Counted from the stretch's first letter, positions 1 through 8,670 are shown. The stretch: DNA of 64,000 nt from Schaalia canis (GCF_003858455.1 NZ_RQZF01000004.1:1-64000), one strand, 5' to 3'. Notes: a model not told the origin generated them from the letters alone. Numbers and translations are program-made.

Positions 1-91
1 GGGAGATCTGGTCAGTCAAGCCACCGTTAATGATGGACTGAATCTGCTGGATAGCGGCCTTGGCCTGCTCGGTAGAAAGAACGCGAGACAT
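1..91 (-). CDS. Partial small WXG100-like protein (N-terminus only)
   Basis: Only the first 30 codons lie in the window; the gene runs off the left edge. The ATG (89-91) is preceded on the minus strand by GGGAG with a 7-base gap, which supports the start. The peptide begins MSRVLSTEQAKAAIQQIQ and continues INGGLTDQI. This resembles the start of the ~100-residue helical WXG100-like proteins common in Actinobacteria, some of which are mislabelled as pyrophosphorylases, but the W-x-G turn would lie outside the window. It is therefore an edge fragment whose family is inferred; the existence of the coding start is better supported than its identity. Confidence 0.5.
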   Translation of the reverse strand, partial: MSRVLSTEQAKAAIQQIQSIINGGLTDQIS

Positions 92-617
92 GAGTTAACT
101 CCCTACTGTTCTGGGCATTTAATGCCTGATGTATTGCTGAGTATTTTGAGCCTATCTCTGTAATTCTATATTCACAAGCCGTTTTGATCAGCTCTTTTGG
201 AGATCATGACGAACAGGTAATGCAGAATAAGAGAGGTGTAAGGGGATTCCTCACTCCGCGTTGAGCGCCGTATGCCCTATTGCATTCGCCCAGTTTCACA
301 CCATCTTTCCTTCCTATCCCCGCCCCCACTCCCCTGCAGGCACATACCCGGATCGGCTCCCACATGTGACCCCGCAGTAGGAAATGGCCTCATACTCTCG
401 TGTTGCCCTATGAAGTCCCATCCGGACGCACAGAGGCTCACCCGTGCTTCACGGCTCAATGCTGCGCTGACATAAGCCTGCGGGGGTGGAGCACACAATG
501 TGCTCCACCCCCGCAGCTGCAGATTCAGGCGGTATAGGCTCAGGCAATACCGGCCGAGGCGGGACTGATTCAGGCAGTACCACTCAGGCCGTAGTGATTC
601 AGCGGGTAAACGCTAGA
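92..617. other. Intergenic stretch upstream of the edge gene and downstream of the fucosidase operon
   Basis: No convincing gene. The left part must hold the promoter of the minus-strand edge gene. The right part holds a strong hairpin (480-514) and then an irregular direct-repeat patch (about 521-600) in which variants of 'attcaggcggta' recur three to four times. No function is seen for that patch. Confidence 0.5.
480..514 (-). terminator. Perfect 16-bp hairpin downstream of the fucose ABC operon
   Basis: Arms 480-495 (GCGGGGGTGGAGCACA) and 499-514 pair perfectly with a 3-base loop. It lies about 100 bases after the stop of the last gene of the minus-strand operon (618). No T-run follows on either strand, so rho-independent termination is inferred only from stem strength and place. 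Confidence 0.6.
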
Positions 618-1988
618 TCACGCCCCTGAAACCTTCGGTGCCACGACGATGAGCGGGGTATCAAACACCCCATGAACCGTCAGCGACCCATCAGCGTACT
701 CAGCGTCACTGCCAGTGATAGCGCCCTTAATGCGGGCGGAGGACCAATCAAAACCTTCAGGCAGACTGGACACGATAAATGTGCCTTTACAGTCATCGCT
801 CACACTCTCTGAGGCGATGAACACCGTGCCGTGATCCTCATGGCCGATCGCTCGCACCCACGCCGAGGTGCCGGTGAAGGCGCACACGGCTTCTGGCGCA
901 TCCATGGCATGTCCGCGAACCAGCTCTTCCTTACCAGCAACCATCCACGCTGCCATGCCTTCCAGGCAGTCGATCTGTTCTTGAGGCAGGGTACCGTCGG
1001 CGCGCGGACCCACATCAAGGAGCAGACGTCCACCCTTGCTGACGACGTTAATGAGGTGCTTGAGGGCAGCAGCGGAGCTGAGGTAGTGCTCGGGGCCTTC
1101 AGCGCGGTTGTAGCCAAAGGAGAGGCCAATACCTCGGCAGTTCTCCCAGGTTTCCTCACCTTCGTTCTCTGACATGTGCTGATATTCGGTGGTGAGGAAG
1201 TCGTGATGGACGCCGCCGTAGCGGTCATTCGTCACGCCTTCGGGGCATTTCGCGTAGAAGTACTCGAAGAGTCGCCCGAGGCCGTATTCATTGAAGTGCT
1301 TGCCTTCATCAGGCCACTCAATGTCATTCCAGAACACGTCGGGCGCATAGCGATCAATTAGGTCAACTGAATGGACGTAGCAGTAGCGGGCGTACTCAGC
1401 GTCCTTGGGGCGGCAGCGATCCATCACGTCATCTTGATGGATGATCGGGCGGAAGCGCCGGTAATGCCAGTCCAAACCACCCGAGTAGTACACGCCAAAG
1501 CGCATACCGGCTGCACGGGTCGCCTCGGCAATATCAGCAACGAGGTCCCGGCGCGGCCCACGACGAACCGTGTTGCGATCCCCTGTTTCAGGCGCATCCC
1601 ACAAGGTGACACCATCGTGATGCTTGGTGGTGGGCACGACGTAATCGGCCCCCGCTCGCTTGAAGAGGTCAGCCCAGGCTGCTGGGTCAAAGTTCACCGG
1701 GTCCCACATGTCGAGGAAGGCCTCGTAGGACAGAGTGCCGTACAGGTCGAAGTGCCGCTGAGCCGCCTCGGAACCTTCAATGCGGATGGTGTTGAAGTAC
1801 CACTCGGCGTAGGCATTGTGGGTGAACCACTTCTCCCAGTCTTCCTCTTCACCGAGTTCAGCGTAGGGTTCAGCCCAGGCGGGCACGGAGTATGGTCCCC
1901 AGTGGATGAAGATTCCCAAGGGGGTGTCGCTAAACCACTGAGGTGTGGGACGTTTGAGGTCGTCCCAGGTTGTTGCGGTGAACTCCAT
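618..1988 (-). CDS. Alpha-L-fucosidase, GH29, cytoplasmic
   Basis: 456 residues, the full length of a GH29 catalytic module. GH29 enzymes are retaining hydrolases that release alpha-L-fucose. Visible family signatures are the N-terminal FIHWGPYSVPAW segment, TTKHHDG around residue 120, YYSGGLDWHY, and VFWNDIEWPD, whose Asp after W-N is the expected nucleophile. There is no signal peptide, so it acts in the cytoplasm. It is the last gene of an operon with two permeases and a binding lipoprotein (2 bases after the preceding gene), which implies that short fucosylated oligosaccharides are imported and trimmed inside. The C-terminal ~90 residues look like the usual beta-sandwich. Substrate linkage cannot be read from the sequence. 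Confidence 0.92.
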   Translation of the reverse strand: MEFTATTWDDLKRPTPQWFSDTPLGIFIHWGPYSVPAWAEPYAELGEEEDWEKWFTHNAYAEWYFNTIRIEGSEAAQRHFDLYGTLSYEAFLDMWDPVNFDPAAWADLFKRAGADYVVPTTKHHDGVTLWDAPETGDRNTVRRGPRRDLVADIAEATRAAGMRFGVYYSGGLDWHYRRFRPIIHQDDVMDRCRPKDAEYARYCYVHSVDLIDRYAPDVFWNDIEWPDEGKHFNEYGLGRLFEYFYAKCPEGVTNDRYGGVHHDFLTTEYQHMSENEGEETWENCRGIGLSFGYNRAEGPEHYLSSAAALKHLINVVSKGGRLLLDVGPRADGTLPQEQIDCLEGMAAWMVAGKEELVRGHAMDAPEAVCAFTGTSAWVRAIGHEDHGTVFIASESVSDDCKGTFIVSSLPEGFDWSSARIKGAITGSDAEYADGSLTVHGVFDTPLIVVAPKVSGA

Positions 1989-1990
1989 GC

Positions 1991-2860
1991 TTATCGGCCT
2001 CCGAAAGCGCCCAGGGCAACGCCCTTTTCAAGCTGTCGTTGCAAGAATACGACGATGACAATTGATGGGAGCGTCGCCATGGTGACGGCAGCCATCATTG
2101 GACCCCAGTCGGTGCCTCGTTCACCGGAGAACATCTGCAGACCAAGGGGGATGGTGGCCAGGTGAGAGTCGTTAACGACGATCAGTGGCCACAAGAAGGT
2201 GGACCAGTAGTCAATGAAGGCGAATACGCCGACCACCAGAATGGGGGCTTTCAGTAGTGGCAGGAGGACGTGGAAGAGAATGCGCACGTCTCCGCAGCCG
2301 TCAATGCGTGCGGCTTCTTCAAACTCGCCGGGTAGTGAGAGCAGGAATTGGCGGATGAGGAAGGCGCCGAAGGCACCAAAGGCGAAGGGAACGATCAGAG
2401 CAAAGTAGCTATTGACCAGTCCGGCCTTTTGCATGCCGATATACAGAGGGATGACCAAGACTTCCTGCGGGAGGACGAGGGTACCCAGGAACAGGAGGAA
2501 GAGATGATCGCGGAAACGGAAACGCAGGCGGGAGAAGGCGTAGGCCGAGAGGACGGACACGGTCATAACCAGCAGGGAGCCTGCGGTGGCAACCAGCAGC
2601 GAGTTGAGGATGATTCGCCCAAAGGGCATGGATTGCAGGGCCGAGGGATAGTTCGACCAGGCGATCTCGCTACCCATGATCGAGGTTCCCGTAGAGAAAA
2701 CTTCGACGGTGGGCTTGAGGGAGGTGACGACCATCCAGAAGAAGGGGAAGAGGAAGAAAGCCCCGATGAGGGTCATTCCGATAGTGGAGATCGCCCGGTT
2801 GAGGATGCTGCGCTGAGTGACGCTGTGGTGGCTGGTAGTGGCGGTGCGAGTTTTAGGCAT
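1991..2860 (-). CDS. ABC sugar transporter permease (MalG/UgpE type)
   Basis: 289 residues with about six hydrophobic helices. The cytoplasmic-loop 'EAA' motif that contacts the ATPase is clear (EEAARIDGCGDVRILFHVLLP). This is the MalG-like member of a CUT1-family carbohydrate importer. Its start overlaps the end of the other permease gene by 8 bases, so the two are translationally coupled. No ATP-binding subunit is encoded here; CUT1 systems of Actinobacteria commonly share a MsiK-type ATPase encoded elsewhere, and that is inferred. Together with the GH29 fucosidase downstream, the likely substrate is a fucose-containing oligosaccharide. Confidence 0.93.
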   Translation of the reverse strand: MPKTRTATTSHHSVTQRSILNRAISTIGMTLIGAFFLFPFFWMVVTSLKPTVEVFSTGTSIMGSEIAWSNYPSALQSMPFGRIILNSLLVATAGSLLVMTVSVLSAYAFSRLRFRFRDHLFLLFLGTLVLPQEVLVIPLYIGMQKAGLVNSYFALIVPFAFGAFGAFLIRQFLLSLPGEFEEAARIDGCGDVRILFHVLLPLLKAPILVVGVFAFIDYWSTFLWPLIVVNDSHLATIPLGLQMFSGERGTDWGPMMAAVTMATLPSIVIVVFLQRQLEKGVALGAFGGR

Positions 2861-3812
2861 CGTAGTTCACCCACCTCTTTTGTTGCGTGAATTGGAGGGC
2901 GGTGATGAGCATGACGACGACGAAGAGCACCCATGCCATTGCTGAGGCGTAGCCGAGCTTGTCGAAGGAGAAGCCGTTGCGGTACAGGTAGAGCACCATG
3001 GTGTTGGTGGATTCGCCGGGGCCACCCAGGGTCAGGAAGTAGGGCTGGGCGAAGACCTTGAAGGCACCGATGACGGTCATGACCGTGCAGAAGAAGACGG
3101 TGGGAGAGATCATCGGGAACACCACGAGGAAGAAGCGGTTCCAGCCGTTGGTGCCGTCAATCTTGGCTGCTTCCAGTACGGAGGTGTTGAGTCCGTTGAG
3201 GCCTGCGGTCAAGACGACGATGTTGTAGCCCAGGCCCTGCCACAGGGACATGAGCAGCAGGGAGCCCATGGCCAGCGTTGGGTGGTTGAGCCAGGGGATG
3301 GGGTCGATCCCGAAGGTGCCCAGGGCGTTATTGACCACGCCATTGTCATTGAGCAGGAGGCGCCAGATGAGGGCGTTTCCTGCCATGGGGGTGACAACCG
3401 GGATGAAGAAGATGACGCGCATGAGGCGCGACCATTTTTCGGGGATTGCCTGGAGCCAGTAGGACAGGGCAATGGCGATGATGAGGTTGAGGATGGTGTA
3501 GAGGATGGCGAAGACCACGGTGTTGCGCATGACCGTCCAGAAGGCCGGGTCTGCTCCGCTCAGCATCCTCGTGTAGTTATCGATGCCGACAAATTCGGCT
3601 CCTCCGTGGAGTGACCACGAGAAGAAGGAGATAACAAGGGAGGCGATCAGGGGGATGACGATGAAGAACAGGAAGCCGAGCATGCCCGGGCCAAGGTAGA
3701 TGGCGGCTTTCAGGCCGTCACCCGTGCGGGTGTCCGCAGAGACTTTGTCCCTGCGGACACCCTTCCTGTCTCCATTGCGCGTGCCCTCAAGGGCTGCACT
3801 GGAAACACTCAC
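2853..3812 (-). CDS. ABC sugar transporter permease (MalF/UgpA type)
   Basis: 319 residues. A cytoplasmic N-terminal ~35 residues rich in charged residues is followed by six predicted membrane helices, starting at AAIYLGPGMLGFLFFIVIPLI. The EAA loop reads LEAAKIDGTNGWNRFFLVVFP. It is the MalF-like partner of the adjacent MalG-like permease in a CUT1 carbohydrate importer. It starts 42 bases after the binding-protein gene and overlaps the next gene, so all four genes look co-transcribed. Confidence 0.93.
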   Translation of the reverse strand: MSVSSAALEGTRNGDRKGVRRDKVSADTRTGDGLKAAIYLGPGMLGFLFFIVIPLIASLVISFFSWSLHGGAEFVGIDNYTRMLSGADPAFWTVMRNTVVFAILYTILNLIIAIALSYWLQAIPEKWSRLMRVIFFIPVVTPMAGNALIWRLLLNDNGVVNNALGTFGIDPIPWLNHPTLAMGSLLLMSLWQGLGYNIVVLTAGLNGLNTSVLEAAKIDGTNGWNRFFLVVFPMISPTVFFCTVMTVIGAFKVFAQPYFLTLGGPGESTNTMVLYLYRNGFSFDKLGYASAMAWVLFVVVMLITALQFTQQKRWVNYDA

Positions 3813-3854
3813 GTTGGGTCCTCGCTATTCGGTAGCGGTTTGAGGTGATGGCTC

Positions 3855-5099
3855 TTACTGTGCGCTACCGGCAATGGCGGCAAGCATGTCAGCTGCGGTT
3901 TGGGTGCCGCGGTAGCCTTCGGGGCTGTACTGGACGAAAGAGGTCGACACCTGGTTCCAGGAGTTGTTCGACACGAAGGGAATGCCCTTCTTGAGCAGTT
4001 CCTCAATGGCGGCAACGTTGTCTGCGGGCTTCTTGGCTGCCCAGCGTTCAATCTGAGATTCAACGGAGGGAACGGTGCCCTGCGTTTCAGCGACAGCGCC
4101 GATGACCTCGGGGGTGACCAGCTTCATGAGGACCTTGAAAGCGCCTTCCTTGTCCTGGCAGGTCTGGGAGATGCCGAAGCCGGAGCCCTGGATAACGCCA
4201 ATCGTGTCACCGGAAGGTGAGGGGACGACAGCTACGCCGAGGTCTTCGCCGAGTTCCTTTTCAAAAGCGCCGTACATCCAGGGGCCGTCGAAGATCATGG
4301 CGGCGGTGCGGGCGTTGAATGCGCCCTGGCCGACATCGTCACCGTCGGCTGCGGAGGGTGCGGCTGCGACCTTGTGGACATTGACGAGGTCGAAGGCGAA
4401 TTGGACGCCGTCAACGAATTCCTTATCGGTGATTCCCAGAGTGCCGTCTTCCTTGGTGACAACGCCGCCGAAGGAGTGGGCGAGGGTGCCAGGCGCGTTA
4501 TCCATGAAGCCAGACTTGATGGCGACGCCGTACTTACCGTCCTTGGTCATGGCTTTGGCATCGGAGAGGAACTGCTCGGTGGTGTAGTTCAGGCCGGGCA
4601 GTTCGAGGCCTGCTTCTTTGAACATGGCCTTGTTGTAGAAGAGGACGTCGGGTTCAGCGTCGTAGGGCAGGGCAAGAATCTGTCCATCAACAGTCATGCC
4701 TTGCATCATGGCGTCGTTGTACATGGAGACGTCGATATTGTTGGCCTTAATGAGGTCATCGAGGGGGGTGAGGATGCCCTTGAGTTCGTGGGAGCGTGCG
4801 GCCTGGGTGGTGAGGATGCAGGGGGCATCGGGGTCGGTCATGCGGGTCTTGACCTTGGTCCAGTAGTCACTGAAGGCAGGGCCGTCGAAGGTGAGGCTGA
4901 ACTCGGGATCGGCCTCCTTTGCGGCGTCTACGAAGGCCTGCCATTGTGCGCGGTCATTGGCCGTGGAGACCCAGGTGAACATTTCTTTGGTGTGGTCGGC
5001 ACCTGAACCGCTTTGCTCGCCGCCGCCTGAGCAGGCAGCAACACCGAGAACCATTACCGCTGTGGACGCGATGGCGGCAACCTTGTGGAACGTCTTCAC
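3855..5099 (-). CDS. Sugar-binding lipoprotein of ABC importer
   Basis: About 414 residues; extracellular solute-binding protein of the CUT1 family (SBP_bac type). The signal sequence ends in the lipobox GVAAC, followed by a Gly/Ser-rich linker, so it is a membrane-tethered lipoprotein. Later segments (FYNKAMFKEAGLELP, FDGPWMYGAF) are typical of maltose/oligosaccharide-binding proteins. Start choice: AGGAGG lies directly against ATG ATG (5103-5108), too close for initiation there, whereas the in-frame GTG at 5097-5099 sits nine bases after it. GTG is therefore preferred; the ATG starts add only 2-3 residues. It is the first gene of the fucose operon. Confidence 0.9.
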   Translation of the reverse strand: MKTFHKVAAIASTAVMVLGVAACSGGGEQSGSGADHTKEMFTWVSTANDRAQWQAFVDAAKEADPEFSLTFDGPAFSDYWTKVKTRMTDPDAPCILTTQAARSHELKGILTPLDDLIKANNIDVSMYNDAMMQGMTVDGQILALPYDAEPDVLFYNKAMFKEAGLELPGLNYTTEQFLSDAKAMTKDGKYGVAIKSGFMDNAPGTLAHSFGGVVTKEDGTLGITDKEFVDGVQFAFDLVNVHKVAAAPSAADGDDVGQGAFNARTAAMIFDGPWMYGAFEKELGEDLGVAVVPSPSGDTIGVIQGSGFGISQTCQDKEGAFKVLMKLVTPEVIGAVAETQGTVPSVESQIERWAAKKPADNVAAIEELLKKGIPFVSNNSWNQVSTSFVQYSPEGYRGTQTAADMLAAIAGSAQ

Positions 5100-5222
5100 T
5101 GTCATCATCCTCCTGAGGATGTCACCCCTTCGTGCGTGTTTGACGTCATCGTCACGAAAGTCATTCTGTGCTTATGTGGAGCGAACTCCGTAGTTCGCTG
5201 TGGCCCATGCCTTGACGCCATC

Positions 5223-5234
5223 GTTAGCGCTACC
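5223..5234. promoter_or_regulatory. LacI-type operator candidate in the fucose operon promoter
   Basis: GTTAGCGCTACC is an imperfect palindrome centred on the CG typical of LacI/GalR-family operators, with 10 of 12 positions symmetric. On the minus strand a TTGACA (-35 like, 5264-5269) lies about 30 bases upstream, so the operator would cover the -10/+1 region, as expected for a repressor. Two further palindromes follow in the leader: TGACGTCA (5141-5148) and a 7-bp inverted repeat GCGAACT/AGTTCGC (5181-5198). The cognate regulator is not in the window. Confidence 0.5.
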
Positions 5235-5559
5235 GGAGTTAGGCGACTACACCCTCCGTCGGGTGTCAACACTTGAATGTTACATGGCAACTCTATGTCA
5301 GGACAATAGAACGGGAGCTATTTTTTCAGACCTCTGTCAGATCTGGCGTAATTCCGTCGAAAAATCACGGTCCGCAAGTTTTCCATCACGCCGCGGACAT
5401 CTGTGCATGGCTACTAACAAAGATAGTTTGTACTGTCATTTAGCATCGCCTCCGCTCCCCCGCCACCAACTCCCCTCAAAGGGCCTCTGATAGGCAAAAA
5501 GGGTGCAGGTGGGTGACTCTCACTGCCCCGGCCACACCCCACACTCACACGCCCTCACA
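5235..5559. other. Intergenic region between the fucose operon and a PP2C gene
   Basis: About 325 bases. The left end carries the -35-like element of the fucose operon (5264-5269); the rest follows the stop of the PP2C gene. No hairpin with a T-run, repeat or small gene with a credible ribosome-binding site was seen. Confidence 0.4.
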
Positions 5560-6465
5560 TCACATGCCGTTGTCCTCGTGCATCTGCACAAGCGTGCGCC
5601 ACCTCGCGGCGCGGTCTTCAGGCAGGGTGTCACCATCAACGATTCCCAGATCCGCATCAATCACCATTTCCTCGGCAGAACTCGACGATGGCCAGGCTTC
5701 ACACACGTCGACCACCACCACTGTGACATTGTCTCTGCCGCCTGCTTCGATCGCGGACTTCACGAGGCACTGGGCGGCCTCTTGAGGCTCTTGCACGCCT
5801 GCGAGGATGTGCATGATGACCTCGTCGCTGACTTCACCATGCAGACCATCTGAGCAAAGAAGGTAACGGTCTCCGGTGACCGCAGGGAGAGTGAGTTGGT
5901 CAATGGCGAAGCTGGCACCAAAACCCGCACCCAGCGCCTTTGTCAGCACATGCTTTCGCGGCATCACCTCAGGAAATACCGATTCGACAAATCCCAGCGC
6001 ACAGAGCTCTTGGTATTCCGTGTGATCGACTGTCAGCTGTGTGAGCTCCCCGCTCCGATACCGGTAGACCCGAGAGTCCCCAATATTGAAGATCCGCACG
6101 CAGGGCAGTTCAGCATGTGTTGAGAAGACAATTCCGGTCATCGTTGATCCGGGTGCACCCTCTGACCGTCCGAGTTCAGACAGACTTCGAGTGGTGTAGT
6201 AGAGCGCGGCCAGCACATCACTTGAATCTGCGAAACCACCGTGAGGGATATGGGTGCTCATTTCCTCAATCACCTTGGCGGAGGCAACTTCACCCGCACG
6301 ATGCCCGCCCATTCCGTCTGCAACAACAAATAGCGGAAAGCGCGCAATATAGGAGTCTTCATTACCGCGTCGAACCAGACCTTGATCCGTTGAGACACCG
6401 GAAGCAACGGTCACCCCACACGGACTTTTCTCTCCATCCGTGGTGGCATTTGCATTTAAGAACAT
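5560..6465 (-). CDS. PP2C-family protein Ser/Thr phosphatase (stand-alone copy)
   Basis: 301 residues from the preferred start. PP2C metal-dependent phosphatase signatures are present: RGNEDSYIARF, VADGMGGH (metal-binding Asp), GDSRVYRYR, LLCSDGL and RDNVTVVVVDV. It is a close paralogue of the phosphatase inside the kinase/FHA cluster (29469-30476): both share NEDSYIARFPL and VADGMGGH. The start at 6463-6465 has GGAGG 8 bases upstream; a longer reading from 6507 lacks such a site. It is soluble with no membrane segment. Known bacterial relatives (PstP, PrpC) reverse Ser/Thr phosphorylation, so it probably acts on the same phosphoproteins as the kinase at 25.7-27.6 kb. Confidence 0.9.
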   Translation of the reverse strand: MFLNANATTDGEKSPCGVTVASGVSTDQGLVRRGNEDSYIARFPLFVVADGMGGHRAGEVASAKVIEEMSTHIPHGGFADSSDVLAALYYTTRSLSELGRSEGAPGSTMTGIVFSTHAELPCVRIFNIGDSRVYRYRSGELTQLTVDHTEYQELCALGFVESVFPEVMPRKHVLTKALGAGFGASFAIDQLTLPAVTGDRYLLCSDGLHGEVSDEVIMHILAGVQEPQEAAQCLVKSAIEAGGRDNVTVVVVDVCEAWPSSSSAEEMVIDADLGIVDGDTLPEDRAARWRTLVQMHEDNGM

Positions 6466-6808
6466 GCCACTTGCCTCCGATACGCGTAGGCCAGAAAAGG
6501 CATACACACAGGAGAAATGGGCGCATCAGCCCATAAGAGTATCCCCCTTTGTGTCTGGCCATCATCGTCGGTGGGCCAAGTATCCATATTTGCTTCCTGG
6601 GCGTCGTGGCATCAAACTCAGCGATCCTCGCAGCGCGTATCATCCCCCAGCCACTTTCATGTGACAGTCGAGGCCAACGCGCCGCCAGCAACACTACCGT
6701 GATTGTAGTCCCAGGAAAGAGTGCTGCGAAGGCACTCACAGATATCTTCTTCAGCATTTTTCCGATGTGCCCCTACGTGGTGCTTTTCCCCACGCGTAAG
6801 CTCGACGC
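6466..6808. other. Intergenic region between divergent genes
   Basis: 343 bases between the start of the PP2C gene (minus) and the YchJ-like gene (plus). It must hold both promoters. Reading frames here lack ribosome-binding sites and recognisable protein motifs. Nothing else seen. Confidence 0.4.
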
Positions 6809-7285
6809 ATGGCAATCTTTTCATCTTCCAATGCGAGATCTTCGGCAACTGCGCCCTGCCCCTGTCTTTCGGGTCATACTCTTGCGCAGTGCTGCCTGCC
6901 CTACCTTGAGGGAGCCCCCGCCCCCACGCCTGAAGTCCTCATGCGCTCGCGCTACACGGCCTTCGTCTTTGGCGACGAAGACCACCTTTTTCGCACCTGG
7001 CACCCTCGCACCCGCCCTCGCCCTCCCCTGTATGATCCGTCAATTCGTTGGCGAGGCTTGGAGGTAGTGCGTGCTGGCGTCGCGGAGGATGGCGCGCGTG
7101 ATAACAAAGAGGTGCACGGCGAGGGCGGCGCTGCGACTTCCACGGGAGCCGCAGCACCCATCGGTGTGGTGGAGTTTCGCGCCCATTGGAGCGACGCCAG
7201 CGGACGCAGTGGGGTTATGCACGAGGTGTCCCGCTTTGAGAAGCGCGGCGGGCGCTGGGTGTATGTGGATGGGAATGTCAAATAG
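6809..7285 (+). CDS. YchJ-family (UPF0225) protein with SEC-C-like zinc motif
   Basis: 158 residues. The N-terminus carries the cysteine motif CPCLSGHTLAQCC, the SEC-C-type zinc-binding signature, followed by LMRSRYTAFVFGDEDHLFRTWHP, which is the hallmark of the YchJ/UPF0225 family. The C-terminal half (VEFRAHW, RFEKRGGRWVYVDG) forms the NTF2-like part. The molecular role of the family is not established. The middle (about residues 95-115, an Ala/Gly/Glu-rich insertion) looks like a low-complexity loop. It lies alone and converges on the lipoprotein gene 7 bases away. Confidence 0.85.
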   Translation: MAIFSSSNARSSATAPCPCLSGHTLAQCCLPYLEGAPAPTPEVLMRSRYTAFVFGDEDHLFRTWHPRTRPRPPLYDPSIRWRGLEVVRAGVAEDGARDNKEVHGEGGAATSTGAAAPIGVVEFRAHWSDASGRSGVMHEVSRFEKRGGRWVYVDGNVK

Positions 7286-7292
7286 GGAGGTG

Positions 7293-7781
7293 TTACGAGA
7301 CGCGAGTGAGAACCAGCTTGGTTTCACCTCCACTGGTTAACTCAATGGTCGTGTCATCAACGACGTTGATAGTGAAGCTCGCGTTGCCACCGAGGGCGCC
7401 GGTGAGGTCCAAACGGAGCTTTCCTCCGTCTTCATAGAAGGCGTAGGTGTCTTTCGGGCTGAAGATATTTGTCTCTTGCCCATTGAAGATCACGATGCTT
7501 CCGGGCGTGACGATGCCCCACTTTTGGTCTCCTGTTGCCTTCCACTTTCCTTCGATGGCAATGTCACTCGTGTCGGCGGTTTCATTGACGGAACCGGTGC
7601 TTTCCTCTGCGGGCATTGGCGAATCGGGGAGATTTTCTGTCATTACTTGTTCGTCGGTCACCAGGCTGGGCCCGTCGGCAGAGGGCATCGACTGCGAGGA
7701 GCACGCGCTCATCGCAGTGGCGAGTACAAGGGCGCTAACTGCCGTACAGATGCGGGAAATATGGTGATGTCGAAGCGTCAC
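7293..7781 (-). CDS. Small secreted lipoprotein, beta-rich, function unknown
   Basis: 162 residues. The signal peptide (basic HH-rich start, hydrophobic ICTAVSALVLATAM) ends in the lipobox AMSAC, so a lipid-anchored envelope protein is predicted. After an acidic Ser/Pro/Glu linker the C-terminal ~85 residues (IEGKWKATGDQKWG ... ELTSGGETKLVLTRV) have alternating beta-strand character similar to small lipocalin-like 'W-K' domains, but I cannot assign a family. It is followed on the same strand by two small unknown genes' products upstream (7819-8469), possibly one transcription unit. Confidence 0.75.
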   Translation of the reverse strand: MTLRHHHISRICTAVSALVLATAMSACSSQSMPSADGPSLVTDEQVMTENLPDSPMPAEESTGSVNETADTSDIAIEGKWKATGDQKWGIVTPGSIVIFNGQETNIFSPKDTYAFYEDGGKLRLDLTGALGGNASFTINVVDDTTIELTSGGETKLVLTRVS

Positions 7782-7818
7782 AGCTCCCCCTCGATTTCTT
7801 GTATGTGTATGTTAAGGA

Positions 7819-8208
7819 TCAACGTTCAAGAGCTCGGCGGAGGCGAGCTGAGAGGATGCGGAAATCCCACAATCCTGGGGTGGTGTAGGGAGTCACGGGG
7901 ATGAAGTAAAAGAGATTGGTACGTGTGCGGAGCATTTCGACAACATCGAAACGTAGTCTCATATGACCATCTTCTTCGTAGTGAGTCAGAGCGAACTTCC
8001 CCAGGGTCCAAAACTTTAGATTGGTCAGTTCGTAGCCAATCATGGAGTCTGCGCCGTCATCATCTGTCATATGCCCGAGGGTTGTGACTCGGCGTCCGAG
8101 GTCACGAAATCCTGCAACGACATTCTCGGAGCGTTGGAGAACTTCTTCGAAGGACAGCGTGGTGGGAATGTCGAACTCGTATTCAGCGATCTTATCTTCG
8201 ATGCTCAT
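7819..8208 (-). CDS. Hypothetical protein (129 aa)
   Basis: Not recognised. An acidic, soluble N-terminus (MSIEDKIAEYEFDIPTTLSFEEVLQRSENVV) is followed by strands and a basic C-terminal helix (DFRILSARLRRALER). No signal peptide and no membrane helix. It sits 10 bases after the small membrane protein gene 8218-8469, which suggests joint translation with it. A partner of that membrane protein is possible but unproven. Confidence 0.6.
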   Translation of the reverse strand: MSIEDKIAEYEFDIPTTLSFEEVLQRSENVVAGFRDLGRRVTTLGHMTDDDGADSMIGYELTNLKFWTLGKFALTHYEEDGHMRLRFDVVEMLRTRTNLFYFIPVTPYTTPGLWDFRILSARLRRALER

Positions 8209-8217
8209 CGTTAGTCC

Positions 8218-8469
8218 TCAGTCTTCGTCGCGTTCAAGACGGATCTTTTGCCACAAGACATGGCCGTAGTAGGACAGACCGAGTCCGGCAAAGAAGAGAA
8301 GCGCCCAAAAGGATCCTGCACCCGATGCTGTGCCATAGTTGTCCCTGGTGGTTAGAAAGATGAAGAAGGCTATCACAGCGAGGACAAAACCCCCGTACCT
8401 GAATCCAAGGGCGATAGCGTGTTCAGTCTCCACAGTCGTCCACCTTTCTTTATGATCCATATCTCCCAT
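8218..8469 (-). CDS. Small two-helix membrane protein (83 aa)
   Basis: Two clear transmembrane helices (GGFVLAVIAFFIFL and FWALLFFAGLGLSYYGHVLW) joined by a Gly/Ser-rich external loop, with a charged C-terminal tail (KIRLERDED). Family not recognised. The first ATG is 8467-8469; an in-frame ATG three codons later is an alternative. The gene lies 63 bases from the palindrome at 8528-8553, so that element could act on this gene, on the divergent lipoprotein gene, or on both. Confidence 0.6.
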   Translation of the reverse strand: MGDMDHKERWTTVETEHAIALGFRYGGFVLAVIAFFIFLTTRDNYGTASGAGSFWALLFFAGLGLSYYGHVLWQKIRLERDED

Positions 8470-8527
8470 AGCTCTGCAACAGTTCTCAACTGTCGTCGCG
8501 TCAACTCTTCCACTCTCGATCCGATTT

Positions 8528-8553
8528 GCCTATGGGGATCGCTCCCCATAGGC
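8528..8553. promoter_or_regulatory. Perfect 11-bp inverted repeat, copy 1 of a shared operator
   Basis: Arms GCCTATGGGGA (8528-8538) and TCCCCATAGGC (8543-8553) with a 4-base spacer. The core ATGGGGA-N4-TCCCCAT (8532-8549) recurs at 20426-20443 and 42821-42838, each time in a promoter region. It lies between divergent starts, not after a gene, and has no T-run, so an operator is more likely than a terminator. GTGCCAAA (8612-8619), a word shared with the two other sites, also occurs in this intergenic region but at a different distance. Confidence 0.6.
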
Positions 8554-8670
8554 GCTGTCGCAATGAGCTGCTACGGTCGGTAATTATTGCAAGAATGGTG
8601 ACCAGGCTACGGTGCCAAACATCCCTGGATCCACGCTTGCATGGAACCACGCTTGCGATGGAGGGGTCCT

